Positions 5,814-5,884 of a DNA stretch of 5,884 nt are shown here, in pieces. The stretch is from Deltaproteobacteria bacterium (GTDB lineage Bacteria > Desulfobacterota > Desulfobulbia > Desulfobulbales > Desulfobulbaceae): assembly GCA_024277485.1 (NCBI GenBank), contig JAJRVA010000037.1, positions 1-5,884 of the forward strand, written 5' to 3'. The stretch's first letter is position 1; each line of letters starts with the position of its first letter. The notes beneath the pieces were generated by a model. It did not search any database and had not been told where the DNA came from. It saw nothing but the letters and a program-made list of their open reading frames with translations. Position numbers and translations under genes: made by a program.

Positions 5814-5884
5814 TTATTTTGCAACAGGTGAGATATTCAGGCGACGCATGCGCCTGTAAAGAGTGCTTCGATCAATACCCAGAA
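5814..5884 (-). CDS. C-terminal Fis-type helix-turn-helix of an NtrC-family sigma-54-dependent regulator (5' truncated by window edge)
   Basis: On the - strand from the window edge, one frame encodes 22 full codons ending at TAA (5814-5816). The first part reads LGIDRSTLYRRMRRL and the tail NISPVAK. The pattern G-I-x-R-S-T-L-Y-R-(R/K)-(M/L)-(K/R)-x-(L/Y) is the recognition-helix end of the HTH_8 (Fis-type) domain that closes NtrC-family enhancer-binding proteins, usually right at the C-terminus as here. The receiver or sensory domain and the AAA+ domain would lie outside the window. It is codirectional with the small-protein array; 270 bp separate its stop from the first small gene. That gap contains the half-site cluster and the sigma-54 promoter. 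It is too short to appear as an ordinary open reading frame, so it is easy to miss. Confidence 0.82.
   Translation of the reverse strand, partial: LGIDRSTLYRRMRRLNISPVAK

Overview
The window looks like chromosomal DNA from a Gram-negative anaerobe with a rich c-type cytochrome complement. A sulfate/sulfur- or metal-reducing member of the Desulfobacterota is my best guess. The basis is a six-haem NapC/NirT-type membrane cytochrome whose haem region resembles those of Geobacter and Desulfobulbus-type bacteria, a sigma-54 regulatory unit, and moderately GC-rich coding DNA. This placement is inference from protein character, not from a marker gene.

Left part (1-1922, + strand): the last 40 codons of an unidentified gene, a short intergenic stretch, then a complete 525-residue HisH-HisF fusion (imidazole glycerol phosphate synthase) of the eukaryotic HIS7 layout. 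No other histidine gene is adjacent. It ends at a perfect 18-bp-stem hairpin that can terminate transcription in both directions.

Middle (1997-4394, - strand): a two-gene operon whose reading frames overlap by 8 bp. The first gene encodes a two-helix membrane protein built like the front half of a sensor histidine kinase, but without a phosphoacceptor histidine and without an ATPase domain. The second encodes a three-helix, six-haem NapC/NirT-family quinol-dehydrogenase-like cytochrome. A 401-bp non-coding region follows (4395-4795); it holds the terminator of the next unit and an AT-rich stretch.

Right part (4796-5884, - strand): three tandem, paralogous genes for 70-71-residue single-helix membrane proteins of a family I cannot name. 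Upstream of them is a very good sigma-54 (-24/-12) promoter. About 150 bp further upstream is a cluster of GCAACA/TGTTGC half-sites that includes a perfect 18-bp palindrome. The cluster directly follows the 3' end of a gene whose last 22 residues form a Fis-type helix-turn-helix, as in NtrC-family sigma-54 activators. The simplest reading is a self-contained unit: activator gene, its enhancer sites, a sigma-54 promoter, and a three-gene array of small membrane proteins ended by a hairpin terminator. This is the most novel-looking part of the window.
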